Below, in pieces: positions 42,799-53,590 of a stretch of DNA of 64,000 bases. The translations under genes and the position numbers were made by a program. Numbering within the stretch: the stretch's first letter is position 1; the number at the start of each line of letters is the position of its first letter. The stretch lies in contig NC_083527.1 in NCBI RefSeq assembly GCF_032362555.1, positions 5,146,001 through 5,210,000 on the forward strand, in the 5' to 3' direction. Under the pieces are notes generated by a model. The model made no database searches, was not told the origin of the DNA, and saw only the letters and a list, made by a program, of their open reading frames with translations. This DNA comes from Amyelois transitella (taxonomy: Eukaryota; Arthropoda; Insecta; Lepidoptera; Pyralidae).

Positions 42799-42969
42799 GA
42801 TGTATAATTCAAACAAAGTAAATCACTATGAAATGCAGTTCAAATTACTTTAATTTCTTTGGCAATGCAACAGCAAAAATATATACATTACAAAGAGTAC
42901 CTACCTATCATAAAAACTGTGATTTTAGCTGTGGTTGTGTTGAGTAAATTGATGTTTTTATCCTTGGTA

Positions 42970-44064
42970 TTACAGGTCCCACTCCTCGTGAAGATTATGC
43001 TGGGGACTATGGCTTCTGATGATAGGAGACCGGGGTCTTGAGGCAGGTTGAAGGGATAAGGATGGTTGCATTGTGCTGGGTGGTAGCGGAGGGCAGACGT
43101 CCCGTCTCTTAATTTTAGTAAGCTCTGAGACAAGACAACGATGAACTTCCTCGATTTTCTGGGTGCTCTTATTGATAATACCTACTAGGTCCTCAGTAAC
43201 GGGTTGGGTGCTTGTGGAAGGCATGGTCCGAGCTGGCAAGTTCTCTTTGATGGCTTGAATGATCTCACTTTTAAGGGCTTGAACGTTATAAAAATCAACG
43301 GCCGTTTCAGATGAATGTATATTAAGGCCCTGTTGTGCCCAGTGGGCATTAGCATATTTAATATAGGTTTGATTGAATGAGTTCCACGCCTGTATGGGGT
43401 CCGAGATTTTTAAGGAATCCCAGCTAGCAGGAAATGCTTCTGGGTTTGTTTCATACAGGCTGTTGATGTAAAGGGGCCTCAACGTCCAGACGAACAACCT
43501 CCTGGGACAATGCACCCTAGGAAGGTTGGGAAACTTTCGATGAAATTCCGTCTCCTCATCTTCGTCTTGTATAAATCTTAAATAGGGGTCGCCGACAAGG
43601 CCCTCATCGTTATTCTCGGGATCCTGATACTCTTCTTGGCAGTCCATCTCATCCGATAGTTTATCTGGTCGCATGTCTATGTCGACTTCTTGAGTAGCCG
43701 CGGGAGCTACACAAAAGTCAACCCCTTTGGAAACGGAACCAGGTACGGACTCACCTGTATTCTCTCTCTGGAGACGGGAGAACAGATTCTGGTCAGTAGC
43801 TCCTGATTTTGTGGCTCCTTTTACTTTCTCTTCAAGATATGTCTTCATGTAACTTCTTATCGCCTCTGTGAGGACACTAGCTTTACACCTGTTGAATTGT
43901 TTTACCGCTTCTTGATCTTTTAAAATGATATCTACAAAATTTATCCCGTCCATTACCACCATAAGAGGGTCTTCTGCAGAGTATTCCCGTATCAGTTCCG
44001 TTCTGCTCTGCTCCACCCCTAGCCGGATCTTTTCTAGACTGGTAGTTGCCCTAGACTTCCTCAT
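42970..44064 (-). CDS. Orphan single-exon protein, 364 aa
   Basis: An intact uninterrupted frame from ATG 44064 to TAA 42970. The N-terminal 100 residues are charged and look helical (SLEKIRLGVEQSRTELIREY; AIRSYMKTYLEEKVKG). The middle (about 125-170) is very acidic. Residues 180-240 are aromatic-rich (PNLPRVHCPRRLFVWTLRPL, ETNPEAFPASWDSLK). A possible coiled coil follows (DLVGIINKSTQKIEEVHRCL). The C-terminus is Pro/Ser-rich, ending EEWDL. No membrane segment or zinc finger was seen. I do not recognise the family. The layout (acidic, coiled coil, Pro-rich) could fit a retroelement ORF1-type protein, a viral-derived structural gene or a lineage-specific host gene; I cannot choose between them. 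The start could be further refined with transcript data. Confidence 0.55.
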   Translation of the reverse strand: MRKSRATTSLEKIRLGVEQSRTELIREYSAEDPLMVVMDGINFVDIILKDQEAVKQFNRCKASVLTEAIRSYMKTYLEEKVKGATKSGATDQNLFSRLQRENTGESVPGSVSKGVDFCVAPAATQEVDIDMRPDKLSDEMDCQEEYQDPENNDEGLVGDPYLRFIQDEDEETEFHRKFPNLPRVHCPRRLFVWTLRPLYINSLYETNPEAFPASWDSLKISDPIQAWNSFNQTYIKYANAHWAQQGLNIHSSETAVDFYNVQALKSEIIQAIKENLPARTMPSTSTQPVTEDLVGIINKSTQKIEEVHRCLVSELTKIKRRDVCPPLPPSTMQPSLSLQPASRPRSPIIRSHSPQHNLHEEWDL

Positions 44065-44269
44065 GATTTGAATTGGAGAGATATCGGTCTAGAGGAGTGG
44101 GAGTTGTTCCGTTTGCTTTTTTGGGACCGGTTGGGGAGGTAGTGTTTATGTCTTGTGTTTATATCATAAAAATGTGTCAAAAACAATATTTTCGCGAAAC
44201 GTCAACGACTGAAGAAAACTATATTTTGATAAGATTCACTCCATTCCTAGCTTCATTCACTCAATGTTT

Positions 44270-44495
44270 CCGGCATGACGTTTCGTTTTACACTGTCCCA
44301 TGAGTAGTAACAGTTCTTTGTATACTTCTTTGGCGCGACGATGCACGCGATGTGTTGAAGGCGAGGCGTATGAAACGGAACGCATGACGTTTCGTTTTAC
44401 ACTGTCCCATGAGTAACAGTTCTTTGTGTAGGTTACTTCCTTGGCGCGACGACGCACGTGATGTGTTGAAGGCGAGGCGTATGAAACGGAACGTT
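44270..44495. repeat. Tandem duplication of about 110 bp
   Basis: Two copies of a block with acactgtcccatgagta, ttggcgcgacga, gatgtgttgaaggcgaggcg and tatgaaacggaacg lie at 44286-44383 and 44399-44492. They lie 200-430 bp upstream of the orphan ORF on its coding strand, so could be part of its promoter region. Confidence 0.85.
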
Positions 44496-45318
44496 TATTA
44501 ACTACCCAAGATGGCGACTGTGGTTTATGGTTTGTTTATCAGTGCCATTAGAATTTAACGAAATACTCCATAATCCGAATTTTGCGGATATGTGTTGTCG
44601 ACTCGAAATCAATATTTTTTTATGTTTTGTTATTCATATAAGGTTTCGATCGAGTCTACCGTACCCCTTGACGAAATTATTAATATAGAAATGCAATTTT
44701 AACTATAAGGTTCCTTTTAATTAAACATTTACGAAAAGTATTTATTAAACTTAATTTATAAAAACAAAAAGTATGCATCTTATAAGTATTTTTCAAGTTA
44801 TATCAAAATCAAGTGAATGTATAGTTTTACCCGCTTTGCCCGTAGGCAGTGCCCAAAGCAGGTATGCTGTCTGGGCAAAGCGAGTATGCGAAAATAATAT
44901 CTTATTCTAGGAAACTTTGGCAGCAAATCAAAAAGGTAACTCATATCGTGCGCATACCTGACAATTTTACAATCAAACCTGACAACTTAACTTTGGTTCA
45001 TTGGACATATTTAACGTTAGCAGTAAACTATCAAAAGTAGAACACAAGTTATAAATTAACAGAAGATATTTAAATTTAACTTTGCTTCTCTAACATTAAT
45101 CTTAAACATAGTATATAATCAAATCAACAATTGTTGTAAACTCTCAAAAAGTATAAAACGTATTTTTTCCCCTATAACTAATATAATACTTTTTTATAAT
45201 TATGTAGTCGAGATCTTTTTAGTCATCTAGTGCACAAAATAACATATTAAAAGTAATTGAGATCTTTTCAGTCATTTACTAATAATAGCATCATCTTGAA
45301 ATTTATTTTTTTACGTAG
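44496..45318. other. 3' flank of the pogo element; no gene seen
   Basis: AT-rich. Near 44829-44886 it carries short repeats cccgctttgcccgtaggcag, gcccaaagcagg and tgggcaaagcgagtatgcg, resembling sequences near 47700 and probably marking the left end of the pogo element. Confidence 0.55.
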
Positions 45319-47735
45319 TTAAAGGCACAGATCACAGTAGTAGGCTCCGATGCCAGAATAGCCTGTGCACGCCTCATGCACCCAAGACTGACAGTCATCA
45401 CATTTGATCCAATCTTCATCGGGAGGGTCTGTGTACTTTTGCTGACATAAGAAACATACTTCGTCTTCTTCAGAGGCTTGTTTTGGTCCTGTTGTCGTTT
45501 TGCGGCTTGGCACAGTCTTCTTTTTACCTGAAGTGGATGCCGTCGCTTTTTTGTTTCCTTTCTTGGTTGATATATTTTTTGATATCTTTTTCTGCAATTT
45601 TTTCATTGGAACTTTCTGCTTCTTCAACTCAATTTCTCGTTGCTGCTCCTTTATGGGAGTGCTGGTTAAAATTTCAGCCTTTTGCAATTTTCTTTTACGT
45701 GATGTTTTAGGAGCAGTTTGTTTAGGTGTTGGCCGAATGTCCATTGGGGTAACCTTTTTTGTTTTAGCTTGATCAGGATTAATCGTTGAAGCTGATTGTT
45801 TACTAAAAGCTTCATCAACAGGTGCAGACTTCTCATTAAAATCCTCAATAATTTGATCTAATACTGAAGGTGAAACTGTGCGATCGGAGTCTATAGAACC
45901 ACGTGGATGAGTGTGATAAGAAGGAATTAGTGGAAATTCGATGGGTATCTCGGATTCGGAGTTTTGATGGAGTGCATCAGGTTCAACAACACTGGGTATG
46001 ACATCAACAATCTGAAGAACTTCAGAAGCTGTAAGCGCAGAAGTTGAAATATCAGATACATTTGGTGCTTCTGGTCTGTCAGTCATTGTTGCAGGAAGAT
46101 AGTCATCGTCAGTGAATATAAACCGGTTTGTTGGCCAAATGCCAGTTGACTTGAATCCTTTCACTGCATTTTGAGGACTTGCTGCTTTCAAGTATGCTTC
46201 TCCAAATAACTTGGCTACGTCGTATTGCGAGATGATTCGCCCCACATGATTTCGTTGAAAAACAGAAACTGCTTGTTCAAAATAAGTTTTCAGTGGGCCG
46301 TAGATGCATCTGTCTAACGGCTGTGTCTGGTGAGTGGTACGTGGAGCCAATGAAATGAAGATCACGTGGTTTTTTGAAGCATAATCCAGAGCTGGCAAAT
46401 ATTTGTGTGAGGAATGATTGTCCAATATAAGAATAACTTTCTTTTCTTGAGTTGGTCTTGTCATTGCCACGAAATGTCGCAGCCAATCCAAGAAAGTTGG
46501 ACCAGAAATCCATCCATTATCAGTACAAACGGCTTCAGTGCCTGGTGGTGATCCATCCAACAGTCGTTCCTGCATGCGTTTTCGTCCAAATATCATAAAC
46601 GGTGGTATAAAACCGCCAGCTGCATTGCAACAGCATACGATTGTTGTCAATTTTCCTCTTTCGACACTAGATATGACTCCTACTTGCTTTTTGCCTGTTT
46701 TTGAGAGAACTTTTGGAGGCTTGTTGCTGGTTGTTTGGATGCCCGTTTCGTCAACATTATAAATTCTCGTAGCATCTACTTTGTGTTTGTCAATCTGCTC
46801 TTCTAGGAGATTGAAGAATCTTTCCACCTGTGGCCTATTAAATCCTCGGGCACGAGCTACTGAGGTCGGTTCGGGTTGTCTCAATGTAACTTCAGGATGT
46901 CTGATTCTAAAACTTTTGTACCAATCATCTCCTGCAGTATTTTGTTTGAATAGATGAGGTATATTATTGGCTGTTGCATACTCGAAAGCCAGACGGCAAA
47001 ATTCTTGTTTGTTCAGGCCATAAAACAAGTTGTCCATGTGAAATAAATATTCAATTAATTCTGTTTCTTGTTCTTCTGTAAAAACGCAACGAAATCGGCC
47101 AAGACTTTTTTCCGCAGAACCTTTTTTAATATGTCTTTGTAGAGTTGACAAATTAATACCATATCTTTTAGCAGCATTCCTGACTGATGTTTTTCCTGCC
47201 TCTTCCATTGCTAGCTTCATGGTTGTAACATCCCACGATGCCTGTTGAGTTTTTCTTTTGTATTTCTGAACCATCTGGAAAGGAAATAAAAGTAATAATT
47301 TATATTATTAAATATAGGGCAAAACGGGTAGGGGCAAATCAGGTACCCGTTTTACCCCTACCCTCTTTGCCTAAAAACACGTTTTAAATGTTCGACAACA
47401 TAACCTGAAAGCCTTAATCGATAATGAAACAGTTTATTAGGAATTCAAAGCTAAATTCATGAACAAAAACACATGCAAACTTACAAAAAGACTATTCAAG
47501 CCACAATAGAATAATTCGAGTTCACATACCTTGATATTTTTTAACAAAATCTCCGAAAAACAACTTTTGTCACTCCCACAAAAACTACGCGACTCCGGCG
47601 CCTCGGCCAAACTGACGCTTGTTGGGATTTGTTCGGGTGTTCCCGCACACTTTTGCTTTTGCTATAATTCATTGAACATATTGACAATCGCGCTGACCTG
47701 CTTTGGACCATGTACCCGCTTTGGGCCCCCTTCCG
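44829..47735 (-). mobile_element. Pogo-like element, limits approximate
   Basis: Motifs of the gcccaaagc(a/g)ggta type occur around 44847-44865 and, inverted, around 47700-47735 (gacctgctttggac, acccgctttgggcc), bracketing an intact transposase gene. These look like terminal or subterminal inverted repeats. The exact ends and the TA target duplication could not be fixed. Confidence 0.5.
45319..47274 (-). CDS. Pogo-type transposase with C-terminal PHD finger (651 aa, intact)
   Basis: A single exon. The N-terminal Psq/CENP-B-like HTH (residues about 13-55, SVRNAAKRYGINLSTLQRHI) is followed by a second DNA-binding region to about 130. The DDE core has catalytic Asp175 (YNVDETGIQT), Asp285 (LILDNHSSHK) and Asp321 (HQTQPLDRCIYGPLK). 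After FKSTGIWPTNRFIF comes a long Ser/Lys-rich linker. Residues 606-651 are a PHD-type zinc finger (VCFLCQQKYTDPPDEDWIKC, CDDCQSWVHEACTG, YYCDLC). The protein would cut and paste DNA at TA sites. PHD fingers usually read histone tails, which could bias targeting; that is inference. No stop or frameshift is present. A domesticated gene is an alternative. Confidence 0.9.
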   Translation of the reverse strand: MVQKYKRKTQQASWDVTTMKLAMEEAGKTSVRNAAKRYGINLSTLQRHIKKGSAEKSLGRFRCVFTEEQETELIEYLFHMDNLFYGLNKQEFCRLAFEYATANNIPHLFKQNTAGDDWYKSFRIRHPEVTLRQPEPTSVARARGFNRPQVERFFNLLEEQIDKHKVDATRIYNVDETGIQTTSNKPPKVLSKTGKKQVGVISSVERGKLTTIVCCCNAAGGFIPPFMIFGRKRMQERLLDGSPPGTEAVCTDNGWISGPTFLDWLRHFVAMTRPTQEKKVILILDNHSSHKYLPALDYASKNHVIFISLAPRTTHQTQPLDRCIYGPLKTYFEQAVSVFQRNHVGRIISQYDVAKLFGEAYLKAASPQNAVKGFKSTGIWPTNRFIFTDDDYLPATMTDRPEAPNVSDISTSALTASEVLQIVDVIPSVVEPDALHQNSESEIPIEFPLIPSYHTHPRGSIDSDRTVSPSVLDQIIEDFNEKSAPVDEAFSKQSASTINPDQAKTKKVTPMDIRPTPKQTAPKTSRKRKLQKAEILTSTPIKEQQREIELKKQKVPMKKLQKKISKNISTKKGNKKATASTSGKKKTVPSRKTTTGPKQASEEDEVCFLCQQKYTDPPDEDWIKCDDCQSWVHEACTGYSGIGAYYCDLCL

Positions 47736-47888
47736 TGTAATCAGGACTATTTGTATCGAATGCGTAAAGACGGCATCGCTTAAACCCATTTTTTTATATT
47801 GTCAGCCATGTTAGGTGGCTGTAATGTTTCATTTAATAATGTGCAAAATTTTGTGTTCGTGATAGAACAAGAAAATAAAAAATCTTGT
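47275..47888. promoter_or_regulatory. 5' flank of the pogo-PHD gene
   Basis: Contains a compact inverted repeat at 47316-47362 (aaaacgggtaggggcaaatc, acccgttttacccctaccct) about 45-90 bp upstream of the ATG, which could fold into a stem or bind a dimer. The presumed right terminal repeats lie at 47695-47735. No gene seen. Confidence 0.5.
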
Positions 47889-48382
47889 TTAACCCTTTAC
47901 ACCCGAGAGATGAAATTCTTTTAAATACTGTTAAAATGTGGTATATTCGTTTTGTTAGCATTCATAACAGATAGGAAAAATAATGAAAAAAATCCTGTTG
48001 GTGCTGGTCTCCCACAATCAGACCCTCACGATCGTGAGCTTCAGGAATTAAATGTAAGTCGCACGATCGTGAGTCTGTGTCATCTTCGCATTGTATCTGA
48101 GCTGAATTATGAAAATAAAACAAGTTTCTGAGATATACTCTTTATTTATAGTAAAAAAATATAAAAAATTAATTTTTTAGTAATAATTTGTACTATACCA
48201 AGTATTTATTCTTATAACATAAATTTTAAAGAGATCAACCGTTACAGTTTCGGAACTATATTTAGTAACATTAATTAGCCTTATTAATAAGTAGAAACCG
48301 GGCCCAGGGCTCCGAAATTTCTTGGTTGAGGATGCAACCGACAAATAAGCTTTCAAAAAAATTAGAGACAGAGAAAATCAGT

Positions 48383-50570
48383 CTACTTCTTATGATAAGT
48401 CTTAAAACAATTTTTGTCACGAGACAAACACAAATAAACATCACATTTCTCGCATTTTATTTTAGATCGACTGTTATAGTCTTCTAATCTGCAAGATCTC
48501 GGCGCTTTTATATCATCACTAATAGGGTAATGTTCATAGCCATCATATCTTTTTGATTCCGTGGGTGCTAATGATGGCCTATATATTTTATAATCCCGAC
48601 GAGGTACTCGAGCAGTTATATCTTCGTCGCAATCTTCTCTTGGTCTACGATCGGGTAAAGATGATAAACTGTTAGCAACATCCATGCGGAAGTCAAGAAG
48701 TGGCATTGTGTCTTTTCTGGGAAATTTATTTGCGACACAATCGTTCTTGTAAAGCCTCCAAGAATTAACGATTGAGAGATCTAAAAAGTGAATCAAAACT
48801 TTTATTGTCCATTTTTTTGTCTTTATAAATGTTCTGTAATATTCCATTTGTTGGTCGAGTACATCAACACCACCCATGTGTTGATTGCAATTAGTGACAA
48901 TTTTTGGAGCTGCAACATCGACGTAAACTTTATTTTTTCTGTCCCATCTTTTAACGTTTGATTCATCTTCAGCTGCAGTACAGTTTGACGCTAGTAGTAC
49001 AGATTTATTATCTTTCCATTTTATTAATGCGGTAGGATGACATGTAAATTGCTGCGACTCACCGCGATGCATGTCTTTATCATTTTTAAATTTAATTGTT
49101 GCTCGTTCCGGTATTCTGTTCTGCATTATTGTACCCGTTGAATGCAAACCTAGCTTTTCCATTTCCTCAACTAACGGAATAGTTGTAAAATACCGGTCGT
49201 GGTAAATACAGCTACCAGGGGGAACACTTTTAACTAGGTGTAAGATAACAGATGGGCCAAGACCGAGATTTGACTCACCAAAAGTTGTCTTGGCACCTTT
49301 ATATATGTCAAAGTCTAACATTAATCCATCAGATGTGGTAAGAACAAAATTTTTTAGACCAACAGGCCGGGGTTTATTTTGTACTACTTGGCGTAACTTA
49401 CAGCGTCCTGTGAAGGGTATCATTTGTTCGTCCACAGAATAGAAGCCCGGAACCCTTTCCAGTTTATTACAAGTTTCTTTTACCTTGTTCACCATGGGCT
49501 GCACTTTCCAAAGCGGATTTTCCCTTTCCTCTGCAGTTGGAGAATCAGAATTAACCACATGAAGTGCGTTACGAACTATAAGAAACCTGTCTCTTGTCAT
49601 CAGGTCACCAATAAGAGCTAATCTAGTACCAGCTCTCCAATACCATGGTACTCGGGGGTAGGGAATGCAGCCCATGTAGATATGTATTGCAAATAATTTA
49701 GCAATTTCCACGGCCGTACATTTGAGTTCACGACCCGTTGAGCGAAAGTGGTATAAGTTAGTGCATTCTGAAATCTTTTCTAAAAACTCAAAGTCAAAAT
49801 AGTCGTTAAAATATTCAATGGGACGTCTTACCGGCTTTATTGGCAAGGTCGGATAGTCATGGGTCTTTTCTGAAAAAGCAGTTTGCCTCCATATTCTCTG
49901 CCTTGAAACCCTAGGTATTGATTGTGATCTTCTTTTACGGGTAGACGATTTACGACTTGTAGGGGATCTTGATCTATCGTTCGGGACAGATGTTGAACGA
50001 GATGGTCTTTGACTTGAAGTTCTTGATTTTCGAAAAGAAGCCCTCGATGTTAACGCAGAAGGTGACTCAGTCGGTAGTTCTGGTGGCGGCATCGACATGC
50101 ATGGTTCATCGTCGATAATTTCGTCACCTTGCTTCTCTTCATGTACATTTTCTGCAGCAGTTTCTCGAAATAGAAAGTCTGAATTGAATTCTACGTCGTC
50201 ATCGTCCAAATCTTCGATTTCTGAGAGATTTCCGCGTTCTAGTAAGTCACAGATGCTCTCCTCCGTAAGAGGGTGTCCTAAAACAATAAAATAAAATATT
50301 TTTATAATACAAAACCCAAAGAAAACAACTGAATTTCTCATACCTACACTTTGTGTTAAGTTCACATACTACAACCGATATGCTACGATCGTGCGAGTTT
50401 AAATTTGGGAGGTTATTTTTCGCAAAATATAACACTAATGTAATAAAAACATATGACTGATTGTCAATCAACTAATAATGATGCTATATAAATAAAAAAG
50501 AGTCTCGATATTTCGTTATTTATAAGGGGTACTTACCGGCGCGGGCGTGCTTGTCAAAAAACGCGGCCAT
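48383..50570 (-). CDS. PB2 piggyBac-like transposase (2 exons, 642 aa, intact)
   Basis: A short exon 1 (50537-50570, MAAFFDKHARAG) joins exon 2 (48383-50277) in phase. An unspliced start inside the intron would add a hydrophobic stretch that is simply intron sequence. After an acidic and then Ser/Arg-rich N-terminus (to about 150), the core has Asp294 (YSVDEQMIPFTGR), Asp372 (IYHDRYFTT) and Asp483 (NQHMGGVDVLDQ), the DDD triad. The C-terminal Cys-rich part is short (KIKCEKCDVYLCLSRDKNCF). No disabling change was seen in the gene, although its right transposon end has been split by Harbinger. Confidence 0.93.
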
Positions 50571-50897
50571 CCTTCGCACTCTTTCTCGACGACTGACGAG
50601 TCCCAACGTGTTTCTATCCCCCTAAGGTATATTTTTCTGTACTCTCAAATAGACTCACAACCGATCGACGTCGGTTGCGTTCGCAAAAATTGTTTTGGTC
50701 ACAGTGTAGAATTTTTCAAAGTCAAAACTCACGATTGTATGTATGATCTCGAGTGTAAGAGCTCGTTCCCACCTGTCGGCTATCGGATCCGTATATTAAT
50801 CGGATGTCGGCGCCTTTGTTCACACACACGATCGGTTGTCGGCCACGGTCGAAGCTAGTGCCAATTTCAAGCACTCTACGCGAGGCGATTGTGCACG

Positions 50898-52983
50898 ATG
50901 GACGTCGACGAAGCTCTTGTTGTGATGTATTATTATTTGAGAAGAAAACGAAGAAAGACAGCCAAGGAAAGAAAATATTGGGTGCACCCAATCCTGAGAG
51001 AAAGATTTAGTTTGGGAACATTTCAGAATTTAATAACAGAATTGAGGAGTGACGAAATTAAGTTTTTCAATTATTTTAGAATGTCGATAACTACATTCAA
51101 CCATCTATTGGCTCAAATATCAGTGAGCATAAACTACCAAAATACGAGATTTAGAGACTGCATTTGTACTGAAGAAAGGTTGGCGATATTTTTAAGGTAA
51201 TATAATTATACATATTAATTTGTATAAAGGAAGAGATAAAACAGTCACTTTTAGTTCACATATATTTATTGAAAGAAATAACTTTAATTTTTTTTAATTA
51301 CGAAAACAAATTAGTGGAGTTAAATATTACTAAAATCTAAGTCCGAATCTTGAGTATTACTTGAATGTAGTGACAAAGTAGGTGATGCTGGTTCAACGAG
51401 TTGGCGTGTCGAATATCCATATCCACTTGAAGGGAAGATATTATTCTGGTTTAATGGTGGGTGCACATTCTGGTTTTGTGACGAATATACAGATTGTTGC
51501 ACGTGATCTCTTGATTGTGAATGCCAACCATAGTTTGATGAGTATAAACGACTTTCACGCTGCTTTTTAATATTTTGAATCAGTGACAGCACGCCTGATT
51601 GAAACTCTAAAGTTTCATTATCGTCAAAAGACGTAACGCTCGGTAGAACACCTTTAAAAAAAGAGAGCATTGGATGTTCGTTACTTCTGTCTGACTGTAG
51701 CCTGCTATCTAAAAACTGGCTCATTTTGTCATCGAGACAGGAGGTTTTGGGCTTTTTGGAAGTGCTTGGTAATAGCAGCTCTGAATTTATATCTGTTGTA
51801 TTGGCCGCTGATGCCTCGGGACATGTATCTGTTGGACGCTTCTTGACAGAATCATGAGTTCGATTAGGCTCAGCCACTTTTTGCAGAAAACTCATCTGTT
51901 CTTTATATATATATGGCTTTGAAAACTTAGCCCCTGCTCCGGATTTTTTGACGTCATTTTTATTTGCTCGCATCCAGGCATCTCGTAGATTCGACCACTT
52001 TGTAGATACTAATTTACCTGCAATTACAATAGGTACATATAGAAATGTTAATTATTTTACCTACTTAATTATTTTACAGATATTGCGCATCGGGTTGTTC
52101 CTTCAAAGAATTGCACTATAGTTACAGAGTTGGTGTGTCAACTATTAGTAAAATCTGCAAAGAAATTAGTTCCACTATCTGGGATGTATTAAGAGACGAG
52201 TTCATGCAAATTCCTGATAATGAGCGTAAATGGTTGGAAATTGCAAAAGGTTTTGATATGAAAGCCAACTTTCCGCACTGTCTTGGAGCAGTTGATGGTA
52301 AGCACATAAGAGTGGTGAAACCAAACAATACTGGCTCGATGTATTTTAATTACAAAGATTATTTTTCATTTGTTTTACTAGCCGTTGTTGATTCAGAATA
52401 TCGTTTTATTTTTATGAGTGTTGGCTCGTATGGAAAAGAATGCGATTCTTCAATATTCAAGGAGTCAACTATATGGAAGAAACTGAATGATGGTAGTTTA
52501 AATATACCAAAACCAAGGCCTCTACATGCAACACTTCAAAATGATATGCCTTATGTTCTCGTGGGCGATGAGGCTTTCCCTCTGTCAACAAATTTGTTAA
52601 GACCTTTTGGAGGCACTCATTTAGACCACATGAAAAAAATATTTAACTATCGTTTAAGTCGGGCAAGAATGTACGTTGAATGCGCATTCGGTATTTTAGC
52701 CAATAAATGGAGAATATTTCATCGGCCACTGGATGTCCACCCAGACACGGCTATCGAAATTGTAAAAGCGTGTACAGTATTACACAATTTTGTAAGAGAA
52801 AAGGACGGTCTGAACTTTGAAGATATTCATTATGCGGCAGAAAATCCGATGCAAGAACAAGTACAACTGCAAAACTGTAATCCACGTGGTGGTCCTATTG
52901 CAAATTATATACGGTCTGAATTTGCAAACTACTTCGTTTCAACAATAGGCTCGGTGCCTTGGCAACCAGAAGCGCATGGTTAA
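50898..52983 (+). CDS. Harbinger DDE transposase (2 exons, 400 aa, intact)
   Basis: Exons 50898-51196 and 52080-52983 join in phase (AG | A). The start MDVDEALVVMYYYLRRKRRK was chosen over an ATG 9 bp upstream; both are possible. The N-terminal part gives the usual FRMSITTFNHLLAQI and the helix-turn-helix-like YSYRVGVSTISKICKE. The catalytic triad is Asp in LGAVDGKHIRV, Asp in VLVGDEAFPLS and Glu in RARMYVECAFGILANKWRIF. NTGSMYFNYKDYFSFVLLAV is the expected conserved block. The enzyme cuts and pastes at TWA targets, normally with help from the partner protein encoded on the other strand. Confidence 0.95.
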
Positions 52984-53219
52984 TATTTATGTTTTGAATT
53001 TTACGTATATTATTAAATAAATAACTTCAAACACTTACCACATGATTGTCTTTCTTTTTCGTCCAAATTGTCAAAATTAGGTATGAGTAGGCAGCAAACT
53101 TCCCGCCAAGCAGCTATTTTCAGGTTCTTATCTTTATAATCATTTAGAGTTTTGTCCCAAAGGACACCTCTTTCCTGAACTAGTGTGATCAATTGTTCGG
53201 GGTTGATATTTTTTTCCAT
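51320..53219 (-). CDS. Harbinger partner protein, MADF-BESS type (2 exons, 292 aa)
   Basis: Exons 53039-53219 and 51320-52017 join in phase (TGT G | GT AAA). Residues about 8-90 form a MADF domain (LITLVQERGVLWDKTLNDYK, AAWREVCCLL, LVSTKWSNLRDAWMRA), a Myb-like DNA-binding fold. A BESS-like segment (HPMLSFFKGVLPSVTSFDDN, LEFQSGVLSLIQNIK) lies in the second half. Harbinger elements typically encode such a second protein, which binds transposon ends and brings the transposase to the nucleus. The large intron (52018-53038) encloses exon 2 of the transposase gene on the other strand, a compact antisense layout. Confidence 0.93.
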
Positions 53220-53590
53220 TACTACGAATCACCAAACGTGCGTACAATAAAAACACAACAACTCTGCTTGCGCGCCGCGATGTGTGTGTGCGCGATCGCA
53301 GGTACGACGTACGCACGAACGGAATGAGGGGTAGCGGGGAGAGGGTTATCGGCTCCGACATCAGACAAATGTGAACAGCGCCGTTCTTAATCATAGGCGA
53401 GCGAGATCCGACACGATTTTTTTCCGGGCGTAGAGGGCTGGCAAAACACCCGACATTTCTTGTCGGAGCCGACACAAAATCGGTTTCCGATAAGTGTGAA
53501 TAGCGTCATATATAATGCTCTGCCACTAGAACTTCCGTTTAATATACGGATCCGACACCCGACAGGTGGGAACGAGCTCTAAAGGGTTAA

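Larger units (their letters stand above)
50759..53579. mobile_element. PIF/Harbinger element, complete, inside PB2
   Basis: The terminal inverted repeats GAGCTCGTTCCCACCTGTCG (50759) and its inverse at 53579 match for at least 21 bp and continue imperfectly (tatcggatccgtata / gtgtcggatccgtata). They are flanked by TAA on both sides (50756-50758, 53580-53582), the family's 3-bp target duplication. Two genes are present in opposite orientation: the DDE transposase (plus) and a MADF-BESS protein (minus) whose exons flank the transposase. Length 2821 bp. Confidence 0.95.
47893..53586 (-). mobile_element. PB2: piggyBac-like element carrying a nested Harbinger
   Basis: The left end CCCTTTACACCCGAGAG (47893) is preceded by TTAA (47889-47892). 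The right end is AAAGGG at 53586 followed by TTAA (53587-53590). If the 50759-53579 insertion and one TAA copy are removed, the right end reads as the inverse of CCCTTTACACTCGAGA, matching the left terminal repeat with one difference. It carries an intact two-exon transposase. Length without the insert is about 2.87 kb. Confidence 0.92.

Noticed and set aside
49424-49621. Antisense ORF in the PB2 transposase
   Set aside because: Shadow frame of the transposase coding strand.
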